From Deltaproteobacteria bacterium (GTDB lineage Bacteria; Desulfobacterota; Desulfobaccia; Desulfobaccales; 0-14-0-80-60-11), in NCBI GenBank assembly GCA_026388765.1, contig JAPLJC010000211.1, forward strand, positions 1 through 38,911: a stretch of 38,911 nt of DNA, read 5' to 3'. The notes under the pieces are model-generated. The model did not search any database and was not told the origin of the DNA. It saw only the letters and a list, made by a program, of their open reading frames with translations. Positions 1 to 7,087 of this stretch are shown here, in pieces. Both the position numbers and the translations under genes were made by a program. Numbering within the stretch: position 1 is the first letter of the stretch; each line of letters opens with the position of its first letter.

Positions 1-14
1 AGGTCATCTTGTTG

Positions 15-41
15 TTAGCACTCGCCAACGATTAGTGCTAA
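15..41 (-). promoter_or_regulatory. CIRCE operator (HrcA binding site)
   Basis: The inverted repeat TTAGCACTC, nine bases, TAGTGCTAA matches the CIRCE consensus (TTAGCACTC-N9-GAGTGCTAA) at 17 of 18 arm positions. CIRCE is the operator of the heat-shock repressor HrcA. It lies just downstream of a sigma70-type promoter read on the minus strand, where a bound repressor would block initiation. The controlled gene must lie to the left of the window; a groES-groEL or hrcA-grpE-dnaK type operon is expected from the family but cannot be seen here. Confidence 0.85.
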
Positions 42-48
42 TCGTCGT

Positions 49-77
49 AATTTTAACTATTATTTCGGGAAAATCAA
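49..77 (-). promoter_or_regulatory. Sigma70-type promoter of a CIRCE-controlled gene
   Basis: Read on the minus strand, TTGATT (72-77) and AAAATT (49-54) are separated by 17 bases, a good -35/-10 pair. Transcription would start at about 40-43, inside or next to the CIRCE element, and run off the left edge. The stretch 78-293 between this promoter and the end of the lytic transglycosylase gene holds no gene that I can support, only a short imperfect palindrome near 190-213. Confidence 0.6.
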
Positions 78-293
78 GGGGGTGGGCAAAAATATTTTGG
101 CGGATCGGTTGGAAGGCTGGAGAATAACGAGGTTTCCAGCGGGTGTCGGGGGCTAGCGGCTGGCGCTTTTGGCCGGGGCCTCAGCCATTTAGGCCAGTCT
201 CAGACTGCCTGGACTACTACCTTTGGTCTGGGGGGCTGGTGACCTTTCTCCCTGGCTCTGCGAAGCGGCGACCCGACGTCCAGTTTTTTTAGA

Positions 294-1820
294 TCACTGG
301 GTCTTGTTAGCGAATAAGGCCACTGATTTGGCCTTGGAATACTTATCCTTGGACTTGGCGGCCGGAGCCCCGTTCTTCTTGGCGGTCTTGGCCTTGGGGG
401 TGGCCTTACCGGCCGGCTCGCCCTTTTTATCGGCGGCCTTGGCGGTGGTTTTGCCCTTGGCCTTGCCGTTGGCCGCAGACTGAGTATAGCCGTTGGCCTT
501 GTTGGCGGTGCCATGCTTAGGCGCCGCGGCTACGCCGCCAAACAGGCTGGCCTGCACTGGAGCAGGGGCCTCTTTGGCCTCAGGAGTCTTGCCCTTTTTG
601 GCGTAAACCGCACCAGACGAGGATTGCTGGCTGCCCTTGGCATAAGTCTTGGGTTTGGCGGCGGCCTTCGGCGTGGCCGGGGCCACCTGGTGGGAGGCCT
701 GGCCGCGGCTGTGGGAATACTGCCGGCTATTGCTCCTGGCGGTCTGCACCGGGCGGGAGGCCACCGCCGGGTTCTCGATGCGGGCCAGGGTAATGTTGCG
801 GGTGAAGAGTTCCTTGCTGTTAGGCGGCAGGTTCAGGGCATAATTGGGGCTGTCCGGCGGGGTGACGCCCCGCAGCAGCTCCGGGTTCAGGACCTGAATA
901 TCGTCCGCCTGCATATTAACCGCAAAGGCCGCGGCCTTCAGAGAGGTGGGCTCATTCACCTGCACCTTGTCAACTCTCATGGGCGCTTGATAAGGCACGC
1001 CTTTAAAGCCGAACTTCTCCGGGTTCTTGGCGATGATGGTGGCCGCGATCATCTGGGGCACGTAGTTCTTGGTTTCGGTGGGCAGGCACATATTGGCCGA
1101 GAGCTCCCAGAAATTCTTATGCTTGCTCTGGTCCAACTCCCGCTGCACCCGGCCTTCGCCGCAGTTGTAAGAGGCGGCCGCCAGATACCAGGAACCGAAC
1201 TGCTTGTAGAGGTCCAGGAGATATTTGGCCGCGGCCCGGGTGGCTTTCTCCGGGTCCCGACGCTCGTCCAGGTAACTGTCGATGGTCAATCCATAGCGCA
1301 GGCCGGTGCCCTTGATGAACTGCCACATGCCGCAGGCCGCCGCCGGGGAGGTGGCCTTGTTGTTGAAGCCGCTCTCGATCATGGCGAGATAGGCCAGGTC
1401 TTCCGGCAGGCCGTACTCATCGAAGACCTCTTTGATCATGGGGAGGTAGCGGCTGGAGCGGGACAGATAGTTTCGGATGACCCCTTTGCGTTCGGTGGAG
1501 AAATAGACCAGGTAGGCCCGCACCTGTTTGTTCATCTGGATGGGCACATCAAACTTGACCTGATGTTCCCACTGCTTCAATTCTTCTTCCAGACTGGGGT
1601 CCCAGCCGGGGATGCCGCTCTTGGCGTAAAGCTCTTCCAGGCGCTTGGAGTTCAGTTCTTCGGTCAGGGATTCATCCGGCACGTCCGGGGCCAGGGCCAC
1701 GGGCTCTTCGGGCAGCGGACCCATCTTCACCAGATTGACCTTGCTTCCCCCGCATCCCGCCAGCAAAGCCAGACACAGCACAATCCCCATCAGCCCAGGA
1801 AGCATATGTCGTCCTCTCAC
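294..1820 (-). CDS. mltD: MltD-like membrane-bound lytic murein transglycosylase (lipoprotein)
   Basis: A 508-residue protein likely to cleave the glycan strands of peptidoglycan in the periplasm. The N-terminus is a lipoprotein signal ending in LLAGC, so it should be anchored to a membrane by an acylated Cys. The SLT domain spans about residues 120-270 and shows the hallmarks IESGFNN (with the catalytic Glu), SPAAACGMWQF and AAASYNCGEGRV. After about residue 360 comes a 140-residue Ala/Lys/Pro-rich, low-complexity basic tail instead of the usual LysM repeats; it could bind cell wall or nucleic acid, or be disordered. Met6 is an alternative start. The gene diverges from the membrane protein at 2025. 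Family assignment is firm; the exact subfamily (MltD versus another SLT family) is less so. Confidence 0.85.
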   Translation of the reverse strand: MRGRHMLPGLMGIVLCLALLAGCGGSKVNLVKMGPLPEEPVALAPDVPDESLTEELNSKRLEELYAKSGIPGWDPSLEEELKQWEHQVKFDVPIQMNKQVRAYLVYFSTERKGVIRNYLSRSSRYLPMIKEVFDEYGLPEDLAYLAMIESGFNNKATSPAAACGMWQFIKGTGLRYGLTIDSYLDERRDPEKATRAAAKYLLDLYKQFGSWYLAAASYNCGEGRVQRELDQSKHKNFWELSANMCLPTETKNYVPQMIAATIIAKNPEKFGFKGVPYQAPMRVDKVQVNEPTSLKAAAFAVNMQADDIQVLNPELLRGVTPPDSPNYALNLPPNSKELFTRNITLARIENPAVASRPVQTARSNSRQYSHSRGQASHQVAPATPKAAAKPKTYAKGSQQSSSGAVYAKKGKTPEAKEAPAPVQASLFGGVAAAPKHGTANKANGYTQSAANGKAKGKTTAKAADKKGEPAGKATPKAKTAKKNGAPAAKSKDKYSKAKSVALFANKTQ

Positions 1821-1992
1821 CGAGTGGTCAAGACTGCGAAACTGCAGGTCTAAAACTGATGACGTTACCTCCCCCGAGGCAGGCCGTTAGACCTGGATTG
1901 TCTTCCTATAGCAGCATTTTTCGGGCAAATCAAGGGAAAATTCGCATGGTTGAGCCATCTCCGGCTGATCCGCCCCCTTCCCAAATAGATAA

Positions 1993-2013
1993 GATATTGT
2001 TATCATTAATATC
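1993..2013. promoter_or_regulatory. Inverted repeat in divergent intergenic region (operator candidate)
   Basis: GATATT and AATATC flank a nine-base AT-rich centre (GTTATCATT), ending 11 bases before the start of the membrane-protein gene. The centre resembles part of a Fur box on the reverse strand, but the match is partial. It may be a repressor site for the gene at 2025. Confidence 0.25.
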
Positions 2014-2024
2014 TGTGGTAACCT

Positions 2025-2951
2025 ATGTTCATTAAAAGAAAAGTTGCACAAGGCGAGATTTTGCTGGCCCTGGCCCTGTGGGGCGTGGGCCTGGCGGGCG
2101 CGGCCTCGGGGAACCCGGCCATTCTTCAGTGGCTTTACTTTTTCGCCTGGTATCCTTTGATCCTCTTTCTGGACGGCCTCCTTTTCTGCCGCCGGGGGGA
2201 TTCCTGGCTGCTTAACCGCCCCCGGGCGCTGTTGCGCCTGGCCTTCTGGTCCGTGACTGTCTGGCTGGTTTTCGAAGCCTTTAATTATGTCTTGAAAAAC
2301 TGGGGTTATGCCGGGGTCGTCGCCAACCCCCTAGTGCGCTGGCCGGGCTATGCTTTGGCCTTTGCCACGGTGCTGCCCGGCGTCCTGCTGGCGGCCGAGG
2401 TGCTCTCGGCCCTCGGGGCCTGGCGGGGAGCCCGGAGCCGGCCCCGCAAGTTGCCTTTTGCCTGGGAGCCCGCGGCCCTGCTGCTGGGGATGGCGTCAGC
2501 CGTCCTGCCCCTGGTCTTTCCCCGTTATGCCTTCCCGTTAATCTGGGGCGCCGGCTTTTTTCTTCTGGATCCCTTCGTTAAGCTGCTGGGCGGCCGCTCC
2601 CTGATTCAGGCCTGGCTCGACGGGGAACGCCGGGAACACCTCTGTCTGCTCGCCGCCGGACTGTTCTGCGGCCTCTGGTGGGAGGCCTGGAACTATGGCG
2701 CCACGGCCAAATGGGTCTATACCCTGCCGGTCCTGAACTTCGCCAAGGTCTTCGAAATGCCGCTCCTGGGCTACCTGGGCTTTCCCCCTTTTGCCCTGGA
2801 GTGCGCCGTGATGTATAATTTCATGCAGGCCCTGGACGAGCGCGTGCTGATCACCCAGCGGCGCTGCCGTTATGCCATCGTCATCCAACTGGCCTTCTGG
2901 CTATTGATGTTCGCCGCGCTGGATGCCAGGACGGTGATATCTTTTCAGTGA
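2025..2951 (+). CDS. Multi-pass membrane protein of unknown function
   Basis: A 308-residue, Trp- and Leu-rich protein with about eight hydrophobic stretches (roughly residues 12-30, 36-52, 70-90, 107-130, 150-185, 208-225, 240-265 and 285-303). No signal peptide beyond the first helix and no catalytic motif that I recognise. Two internal segments are related: VWLVFEAFNYVLKNWGY and GLWWEAWNYGATAKWVY both place an E-A-x-N-Y motif in a membrane segment, suggesting an internal duplication of two four-helix halves. Start is ATG 2025; the ribosome site is weak. The last 89 bases of the gene occur again at 3250-3338 behind a REP/transposase insertion. Function unknown. Confidence 0.75.
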   Translation: MFIKRKVAQGEILLALALWGVGLAGAASGNPAILQWLYFFAWYPLILFLDGLLFCRRGDSWLLNRPRALLRLAFWSVTVWLVFEAFNYVLKNWGYAGVVANPLVRWPGYALAFATVLPGVLLAAEVLSALGAWRGARSRPRKLPFAWEPAALLLGMASAVLPLVFPRYAFPLIWGAGFFLLDPFVKLLGGRSLIQAWLDGERREHLCLLAAGLFCGLWWEAWNYGATAKWVYTLPVLNFAKVFEMPLLGYLGFPPFALECAVMYNFMQALDERVLITQRRCRYAIVIQLAFWLLMFAALDARTVISFQ

Positions 2952-2975
2952 GCCGTGAGCAGTAAAAGTGTAGTG

Positions 2976-2998
2976 TAGGGGCGGTTCTCGAACCGCCC
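2976..2998. repeat. Palindromic repeat unit (GGGGCGG type)
   Basis: GGGCGGTT-CTCG-AACCGCCC forms a perfect hairpin 25 bases after the stop of the membrane-protein gene. It belongs to the group of short GC-rich palindromes beginning GTAGGGGCG seen at many intergenic places in this window. It could act as a transcript end stabiliser, but there is no T run. Confidence 0.6.
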
Positions 2999-3008
2999 TG
3001 ACAGATTC

Positions 3009-3038
3009 GTAGGGCGGGAAAGCGCAGCGCATCCCGCC
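3009..3038. repeat. REP palindrome, left unit
   Basis: A 30-bp unit starting GTAGGGCGGG and ending ATCCCGCC with a GCGCAGCGC centre. It recurs in inverted orientation at 3218-3247. The pair brackets a fragment of a REP-associated transposase, the classical arrangement of a REP doublet with its RAYT gene. Confidence 0.8.
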
Positions 3039-3064
3039 TTCGGTAATTGGGTTAGACCTGACTA

Positions 3065-3199
3065 ATGCCGCAATGTATTCGCCCCTTTGTTCCTGGCGGC
3101 ACGTTTTTCTTTACGGTCATGCTGCTGGATTTCGCCGATACGTGGAACCCAGCATTTATACAATTGGCAGGACGGCAGATGATAACGTTCGAAGTATAG
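3065..3199 (+). pseudogene. N-terminal remnant of a REP-associated tyrosine transposase (RAYT)
   Basis: A 44-codon ORF begins MPQCIRPFVPGGTFFFTV. The VPGGTFFFTV segment is the hallmark N-terminal beta strand of RAYT (TnpA_REP, Y1 transposase) proteins, normally 150-230 residues long. Here the similarity fades after about residue 22 and a TAG ends the frame, so the HUH motif and catalytic Tyr are absent. It sits between two inverted REP units, which supports the assignment. It is a dead internal-deletion relic, perhaps a minimal element that moved in trans. Confidence 0.75.
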
Positions 3200-3217
3200 A
3201 GACGGAATAATGCTAAT

Positions 3218-3247
3218 GGCGGGATGCGCTGCGCTTTCCCGCCCTAC
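3218..3247. repeat. REP palindrome, right unit (inverted)
   Basis: Reverse complement of the unit at 3009-3038: it starts GGCGGGATGCG and ends CCCGCCCTAC. With the left unit it frames the transposase remnant. It is followed within 3 bp by a duplicate of the end of the upstream membrane-protein gene. Confidence 0.8.
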
Positions 3248-3249
3248 GG

Positions 3250-3338
3250 GCTGCCGTTATGCCATCGTCATCCAACTGGCCTTCTGGCTATTGATGTTCG
3301 CCGCGCTGGATGCCAGGACTGTGATATCTTTTCAATGA
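3250..3338 (+). pseudogene. Duplicated 3' end of the membrane-protein gene
   Basis: These 89 bases repeat 2863-2951, the last 29 codons plus stop of the membrane-protein gene, with two differences by my alignment, both compatible with silent third-base change. The copy lies directly behind the REP/RAYT insertion. It has no start or promoter and is a non-coding relic of the event that placed the REP element here. The near identity means the event is recent. Confidence 0.85.
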
Positions 3339-3398
3339 ACAGAAAACTTAATACTCGTTCCCAAGCAAGAGTTTGGAAACCAGAATTATGAAAATCTC

Positions 3399-3430
3399 TG
3401 GCAGGGGCGGCTCGTGAGTCGCCCCTGCCA
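3399..3430. repeat. Perfect GC-rich palindrome
   Basis: TGGCAGGGGCG and CGCCCCTGCCA flank a ten-base centre (GCTCGTGAGT). It belongs to the GGGGCG palindrome group. It lies between the duplicated gene end and the ~360-bp dispersed repeat. Confidence 0.6.
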
Positions 3431-3484
3431 GTGCAGGGTCCCATTCTGAAAACGGAAATAAGGAAAACTGTCTATTCTATTCTG

Positions 3485-3840
3485 GAAATTTTTCGCTCTC
3501 CTAATATGCTATCTCCACTAGCATATTTACCGCTCCACCCTCGCATCACCCAGCCACCAAGCGACCCGGAAGCGGTACAACCCCGGCGCCTTGAAGCAAC
3601 GTAACGGTAAACGGACGCCCCGGTAGCGATAATTATATGGTAAAATAAGGTACTTATACGAATCAAGCTACGGCACTATTTATTCTGCCGAAACGGATTT
3701 GGCAATTTGAGGTCTAAAACGTGCATAAAGACGGTCAAAATCTTGCTCCAATATTACTTAACATACTATAATTAAAAGAGATATCGTCGTGCACACTTGG
3801 ATATTTACCATCTTACTGAAATAATTAATAATCTTGTCCG
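3485..3840 (-). repeat. ~360-bp dispersed repeat, copy A, with a structured GC-rich core
   Basis: The reverse complement of this stretch aligns along its length with 17180-17538 (copy B). Shared blocks include a 19-base identity (AAGTGTGCACGACGATATC), TTTAGACCTCAAAT, a block around GATTCGTATAAGTACC, and a GC-rich core of about 105 bases (3485-3592 here). The core can fold: ACCGCTTCC with GGAGCGGT, an inner TCGC/GCGA stem that is CCGC/GCGG in copy B, and TGCTA-N7-TAGCA. No credible ORF is inside. It may be a non-autonomous mobile element carrying a structured RNA. From 3841 to 4019 there is only AT-rich sequence and a stretch naming-type dispersed filler (around 3905-3985) before rimO. Confidence 0.7.
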
Positions 3841-4019
3841 CAGGGAGGAGATTTTGGTGGGGGGACCGAAGTTTACCTCCATTTCTGGTGCGCAGAGCGC
3901 ACATTTTGCGCTTTTTCTTTGAGACCTTTGCATCTTTGCGTCTTGGCGAGTTTGCCCTTTGAACCTTGAACTTTTCGAAGCAGGATAGAGACACTGAATA
4001 ACAGAAAACCGAAAACCGT

Positions 4020-5342
4020 ATTTACGCCGTGTCCCTGGGCTGCCCCAAGAACCTGGTGGACACGGAGATCATGCTGGGGCGGCTGACCGAGGCCGGCTGG
4101 CAAGTGGTTGATACCCCGGAGGCCGCCCAACTACTCCTGGTGAACACCTGCGGGTTTATTAAGGATGCCTGTCAGGAGGCGGTGGACACCATCCTGGAGC
4201 TGGCCCGGCACAAGGAGGCCGATCCCACCAAGCGCCTGGCGGTCACCGGCTGCCTGGTGCAGAGGTATGGCGAGGATTTGGCCGCCCAGCTCCCGGAAGT
4301 CGATTATTTCATCGGGGTGCATGATTTTCCCGCCCTGGTGGAGATTCTGGACCGGGGACCGGCGACCGGAGAGGCGCGCCTGTTTCATCAGGCCGCTCCT
4401 TACGGTTATCGCCACCCCGAGGCCCGCTACCCCGCCACGCCGCGACATTTGGCTTATCTAAAGATCGCCGAAGGCTGCAGCCACCACTGCACCTTCTGCG
4501 TTATCCCGCAAATCCGGGGCCCCTACCGCAGCCGCCCGCTCACCTCCCTGGTGGCGGAGGCCGAGGCCCTGGCCGCCGCCGGGGTGAAAGAGCTGATCCT
4601 GGTGGCCCAGGACACCACCGCCTACGGTTTGGAGCAACCGGGGCACCCCGGGCTGCCGGCGCTCCTCCGGGAATTGGGGCAAATTCCTGAATTCCTGTGG
4701 ATTCGTCTGATGTACGGCCATCCGGCCAGGATTACCCCGCAGTTGCTGGAAACCATGGCGGCCGAGCCTCGCCTCATTCCCTATCTGGACCTGCCCATCC
4801 AGCACGGCCACGACGAGGTCCTCAAGCGCATGGGCCGAGGCTATAACCGCAAGCAAATCTTGGATACCATGCGCCTGATCCGGGAGCGCCTTCCCGGCGT
4901 CACGCTCCGCACCACGGTGATGGTGGGCTTCCCCGGCGAAACCGAGGCCCACTTCCAGTCCCTGCAGGAACTCATTGAGGAAGTGCGTTTCAACCACCTG
5001 GGGGTCTTTCTCTACAGCCCCGAGGAGGTCGCGCCGGCCTCCCGCCTGCAGGGCGCCGTGCCCCGGCGGCAGGCCCGGCAGCGAGCCCGGATTCTCAAGG
5101 CCCTCCAGGCCAGGATGGTCAAGACACGCCTCAAGGCCCTGGTGGGCACAGTGCAACCGGTCCTCGTGGACGGGTTGAGCCCGGAGTCCGACTATCTCCT
5201 CAGCGGCCGCCTGGCCGGTCAGGCCCCGGACATCGACGGCCAGGTGTATATCACCGCCGGCACCGGTCGGGTGGGAGAGATCCAGGCGGTGCGCCTTACC
5301 CGGGCCCTGCCCTACGATCTGGTGGGGGAGATTGTCGAGTGA
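4020..5342 (+). CDS. rimO: Ribosomal protein uS12 methylthiotransferase RimO
   Basis: RimO is a radical SAM enzyme that methylthiolates an Asp of ribosomal protein S12. Seen here: the N-terminal UPF0004 domain with its three cluster Cys (SLGCPKN, VNTCGF, TGCLVQ), the radical SAM motif CSHHCTFC (Cys150/154/157 counted from GTG 4029), LPIQHGHD, and a C-terminal TRAM domain. The start is odd. The first standard start is GTG 4029, which begins inside the conserved IYAVSLGCPKN strand; in-frame homology extends back to ATT 4020, and a stop lies at 3999. There is no ATG and no Shine-Dalgarno site. Either ATT is used, or translation begins at GTG 4029 with a shortened strand, or the true start was lost when dispersed repeats entered the upstream region. 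I give 4020 on homology; 4029 is the conservative choice. Confidence 0.88.
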   Translation: MYAVSLGCPKNLVDTEIMLGRLTEAGWQVVDTPEAAQLLLVNTCGFIKDACQEAVDTILELARHKEADPTKRLAVTGCLVQRYGEDLAAQLPEVDYFIGVHDFPALVEILDRGPATGEARLFHQAAPYGYRHPEARYPATPRHLAYLKIAEGCSHHCTFCVIPQIRGPYRSRPLTSLVAEAEALAAAGVKELILVAQDTTAYGLEQPGHPGLPALLRELGQIPEFLWIRLMYGHPARITPQLLETMAAEPRLIPYLDLPIQHGHDEVLKRMGRGYNRKQILDTMRLIRERLPGVTLRTTVMVGFPGETEAHFQSLQELIEEVRFNHLGVFLYSPEEVAPASRLQGAVPRRQARQRARILKALQARMVKTRLKALVGTVQPVLVDGLSPESDYLLSGRLAGQAPDIDGQVYITAGTGRVGEIQAVRLTRALPYDLVGEIVE

Positions 5343-5350
5343 GCAGTTGG

Positions 5351-5374
5351 TAGGGCGGGCGTCCCCGCCCGCCA
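5351..5374. repeat. GC-rich palindromic unit after rimO
   Basis: GTAGGGCGGGCG-TCC-CCGCCCGCC forms a hairpin 10 bases after the rimO stop codon. It is of the same general type as the REP units at 3009 and 3218. No T run follows, so it is a repeat rather than a clear intrinsic terminator. Confidence 0.5.
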
Positions 5375-5468
5375 CCTTTAATGCCCCTTTATTTCTTAGC
5401 CCGGTTGCGACTTGGCGTGAGGCATAAAGAATTGACTTCCCAGGGGATGTAAGTTAATTTATTTATTT

Positions 5469-6449
5469 ATGATTAAGTCCGCGGCGAAAGTGCAATTGAA
5501 GGCTGCCCTGAATAAGGACATCGCCGCCATTAACGCGGCCCTGGCCGCCAATCTCCAGACCCACGTGCCCCTCATCGCCGAGGTGGGGCGGCACATCCTG
5601 CTCTCCGGCGGCAAGCGCATCCGGCCGCTCCTCTTCATCCTGGCCGCCCGAATGTGCGGGCAGCGCAGCAATAACCTGGCGGACTTCTCCACCATTTTCG
5701 AGTACCTGCACGCCGCCACGCTGCTGCACGACGACGTCATCGACGCCGCCCTGGTGCGCCGGGGGACCACCACCGCCAATAACATCTGGGGCAACCATGC
5801 CGTCATCCTGGTGGGGGATTTCCTCCTGTCCAAGGCCCTGTCCCTCGCGGTGACCACCGACCGCTTGAAGATCCTCAAGGTCCTGGCACAGGCCACCACC
5901 CAAATGGCCGAAGGCGAGATCCTACAACTGATTCACGCCGGCAACCTCAACCTGAATGAGGCGGAATACTTCGAGGTCATCACCCGCAAGACCGCCATCC
6001 TCATGTCGGCGGCCTGCCAGATCGGCGGCATCCTGGCCGGAGCCCCGCCGGCCCAGGAGGAGGCCCTGGCCCAGATGGGCCTGAATCTCGGCATCACCTT
6101 CCAACTGGTGGATGACATCCTCGACTACACCGGCGACCAGAAACAACTAGGCAAGGAGGTGGGCGCCGACCTGCGGGAGGGCCGCATCACCCTGCCCATG
6201 ATCCATGCCCTGTCCCAAGCCGACCCCCAGGATCGGGAACGGCTCACCGAGATGGCCAAGAGCTTAACTCCGGAAATGGCTCCGGAGTTGGACACCCTGC
6301 TCAATAAATACGGGTCTCTGGACCACGCCCGGTCGCTGGCCCGCCAATACACCGGCAAGGCCCAGGAAAACCTGACCCTCTTCGAGCCCTGTACCGAGAA
6401 GACCTATTTCCAGATCATTACTGAAGAACTGCTGGCCCGGACTCACTGA
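5469..6449 (+). CDS. Polyprenyl diphosphate synthase (trans-isoprenyl chain elongation)
   Basis: A 326-residue trans-prenyltransferase that should condense isopentenyl diphosphate onto allylic diphosphates to make the long side chain of a quinone (menaquinone in most anaerobes of this group). Both Asp-rich motifs are present: DDVID (residues 88-92) and DDILD (215-219). Also present are the substrate-binding GGKRIRP segment near residue 40, RRG after the first motif and the C-terminal KA/YFQ helices. Length fits octaprenyl/heptaprenyl synthases (IspB/HepT). Chain length cannot be read with confidence. Start ATG 5469 is preceded by a purine-rich AGGGGATG stretch. It stands alone, with no ubi/men genes beside it. 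Confidence 0.9.
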   Translation: MIKSAAKVQLKAALNKDIAAINAALAANLQTHVPLIAEVGRHILLSGGKRIRPLLFILAARMCGQRSNNLADFSTIFEYLHAATLLHDDVIDAALVRRGTTTANNIWGNHAVILVGDFLLSKALSLAVTTDRLKILKVLAQATTQMAEGEILQLIHAGNLNLNEAEYFEVITRKTAILMSAACQIGGILAGAPPAQEEALAQMGLNLGITFQLVDDILDYTGDQKQLGKEVGADLREGRITLPMIHALSQADPQDRERLTEMAKSLTPEMAPELDTLLNKYGSLDHARSLARQYTGKAQENLTLFEPCTEKTYFQIITEELLARTH

Positions 6450-6618
6450 GTGCCAACCATTCCAGGACCCACTGCCCTTCACACCGGCTCCCGTTAACTT
6501 GCCCCCAAGGCTTCTAGATTAACCGGTGATTATTTCGTTATATTTTCCATTAAGATTGTTCGGGTAAATGGCAACTTTGCTAATTCTTTATTCTTGCCGG
6601 GAGCCGGCATTAAATCGC

Positions 6619-6647
6619 TTGACACTGGGTGATGCAGTTGTTAGATT
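6619..6647 (+). promoter_or_regulatory. Promoter of cold-shock operon 1
   Basis: TTGACA (6619-6624), 17 bases, TAGATT (6642-6647): a near-consensus sigma70 promoter. Start of transcription is expected near 6654, a few bases before the outer stem of the leader RNA. Cold-shock operon 2 has the same design (TTGACA at 35538-35543), and both begin GCTTGACA. Between the prenyl synthase and this promoter, the only structure I see is a 10-bp exact inverted repeat, CCGGCTCCCG at 6484 and CGGGAGCCGG at 6599. Confidence 0.75.
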
Positions 6648-6660
6648 TCTGCCTGTAGAT

Positions 6661-6749
6661 AGCATGTCAGACGAAGGTGGGGCTGCGGTGCCCGGAAGAC
6701 CAATCGGAAGGGTATGCTAAATACCTTCCGTTTTTTTTGTCTGACTGCT
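6661..6749 (+). ncRNA. Structured leader RNA of cold-shock operon 1 (attenuator-like)
   Basis: An 89-nt structure near the transcript 5' end. The outer stem pairs AGCA(U)GUCAGAC (6661-6672) with GUCUGACUGCU (6739-6749), with one bulge. Inside are a short GGGC/GCCC hairpin (6680-6693) and a strong hairpin CGGAAGGGUAU-GCUAA-AUACCUUCCG (6705-6730) followed directly by U8 (6731-6738). The second hairpin plus U8 is a standard intrinsic terminator, yet it lies upstream of csp. The same layout occurs before csp 2 (35577-35668) with a different terminator-stem sequence but the same UGCUAA loop. I infer a cis-regulatory attenuator, probably temperature- or Csp-responsive. It could also release a short stable RNA. 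Confidence 0.7.
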
Positions 6750-6807
6750 TTGGCTTTCCGGCCTTGCGGGCCGGACCGGTTTTCAATCTTCAGGAGGGTT
6801 TTAGCTG

Positions 6808-7011
6808 ATGAAGGAAAAAGGTCGGGTTAAATGGTTTAATGACGCCAAGGGTTTTGGGTTTATCTCCCGGGACGATGGCCCCGATGTGTTTGTCCATTTC
6901 AGCGCCATCAAAAGCGATGGTTTCAGGACGCTGGCGGAGAATCAGGAAGTGGAGTTTGAGGTAGTCGAGGGGGCCAAGGGACCTCAAGCCCAGAATGTCG
7001 AGAAAATTTAA
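6808..7011 (+). CDS. Cold-shock domain protein 1
   Basis: A 67-residue CspA-family protein: a single OB fold binding single-stranded RNA/DNA and acting as an RNA chaperone. Both nucleic-acid motifs are visible: RNP1 KGFGFIS and RNP2 DVFVHFSAI, and the N-terminal GRVKWFND strand. Start ATG 6808 follows AGGAGG (6792-6797). First gene of a three-gene unit (csp, small basic protein, RRM protein) repeated at 35724-36507. A second hairpin (GGCCUUGCGGGCC) lies between the leader terminator and the ribosome site. Confidence 0.95.
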   Translation: MKEKGRVKWFNDAKGFGFISRDDGPDVFVHFSAIKSDGFRTLAENQEVEFEVVEGAKGPQAQNVEKI

Positions 7012-7087
7012 CCCTTCGTAGTCTGACCTGCAGCCCTCCGGGGCTATTCTCCCGGAGTGCCGCCCCCATACCTTGGAGGTAGAGGTA

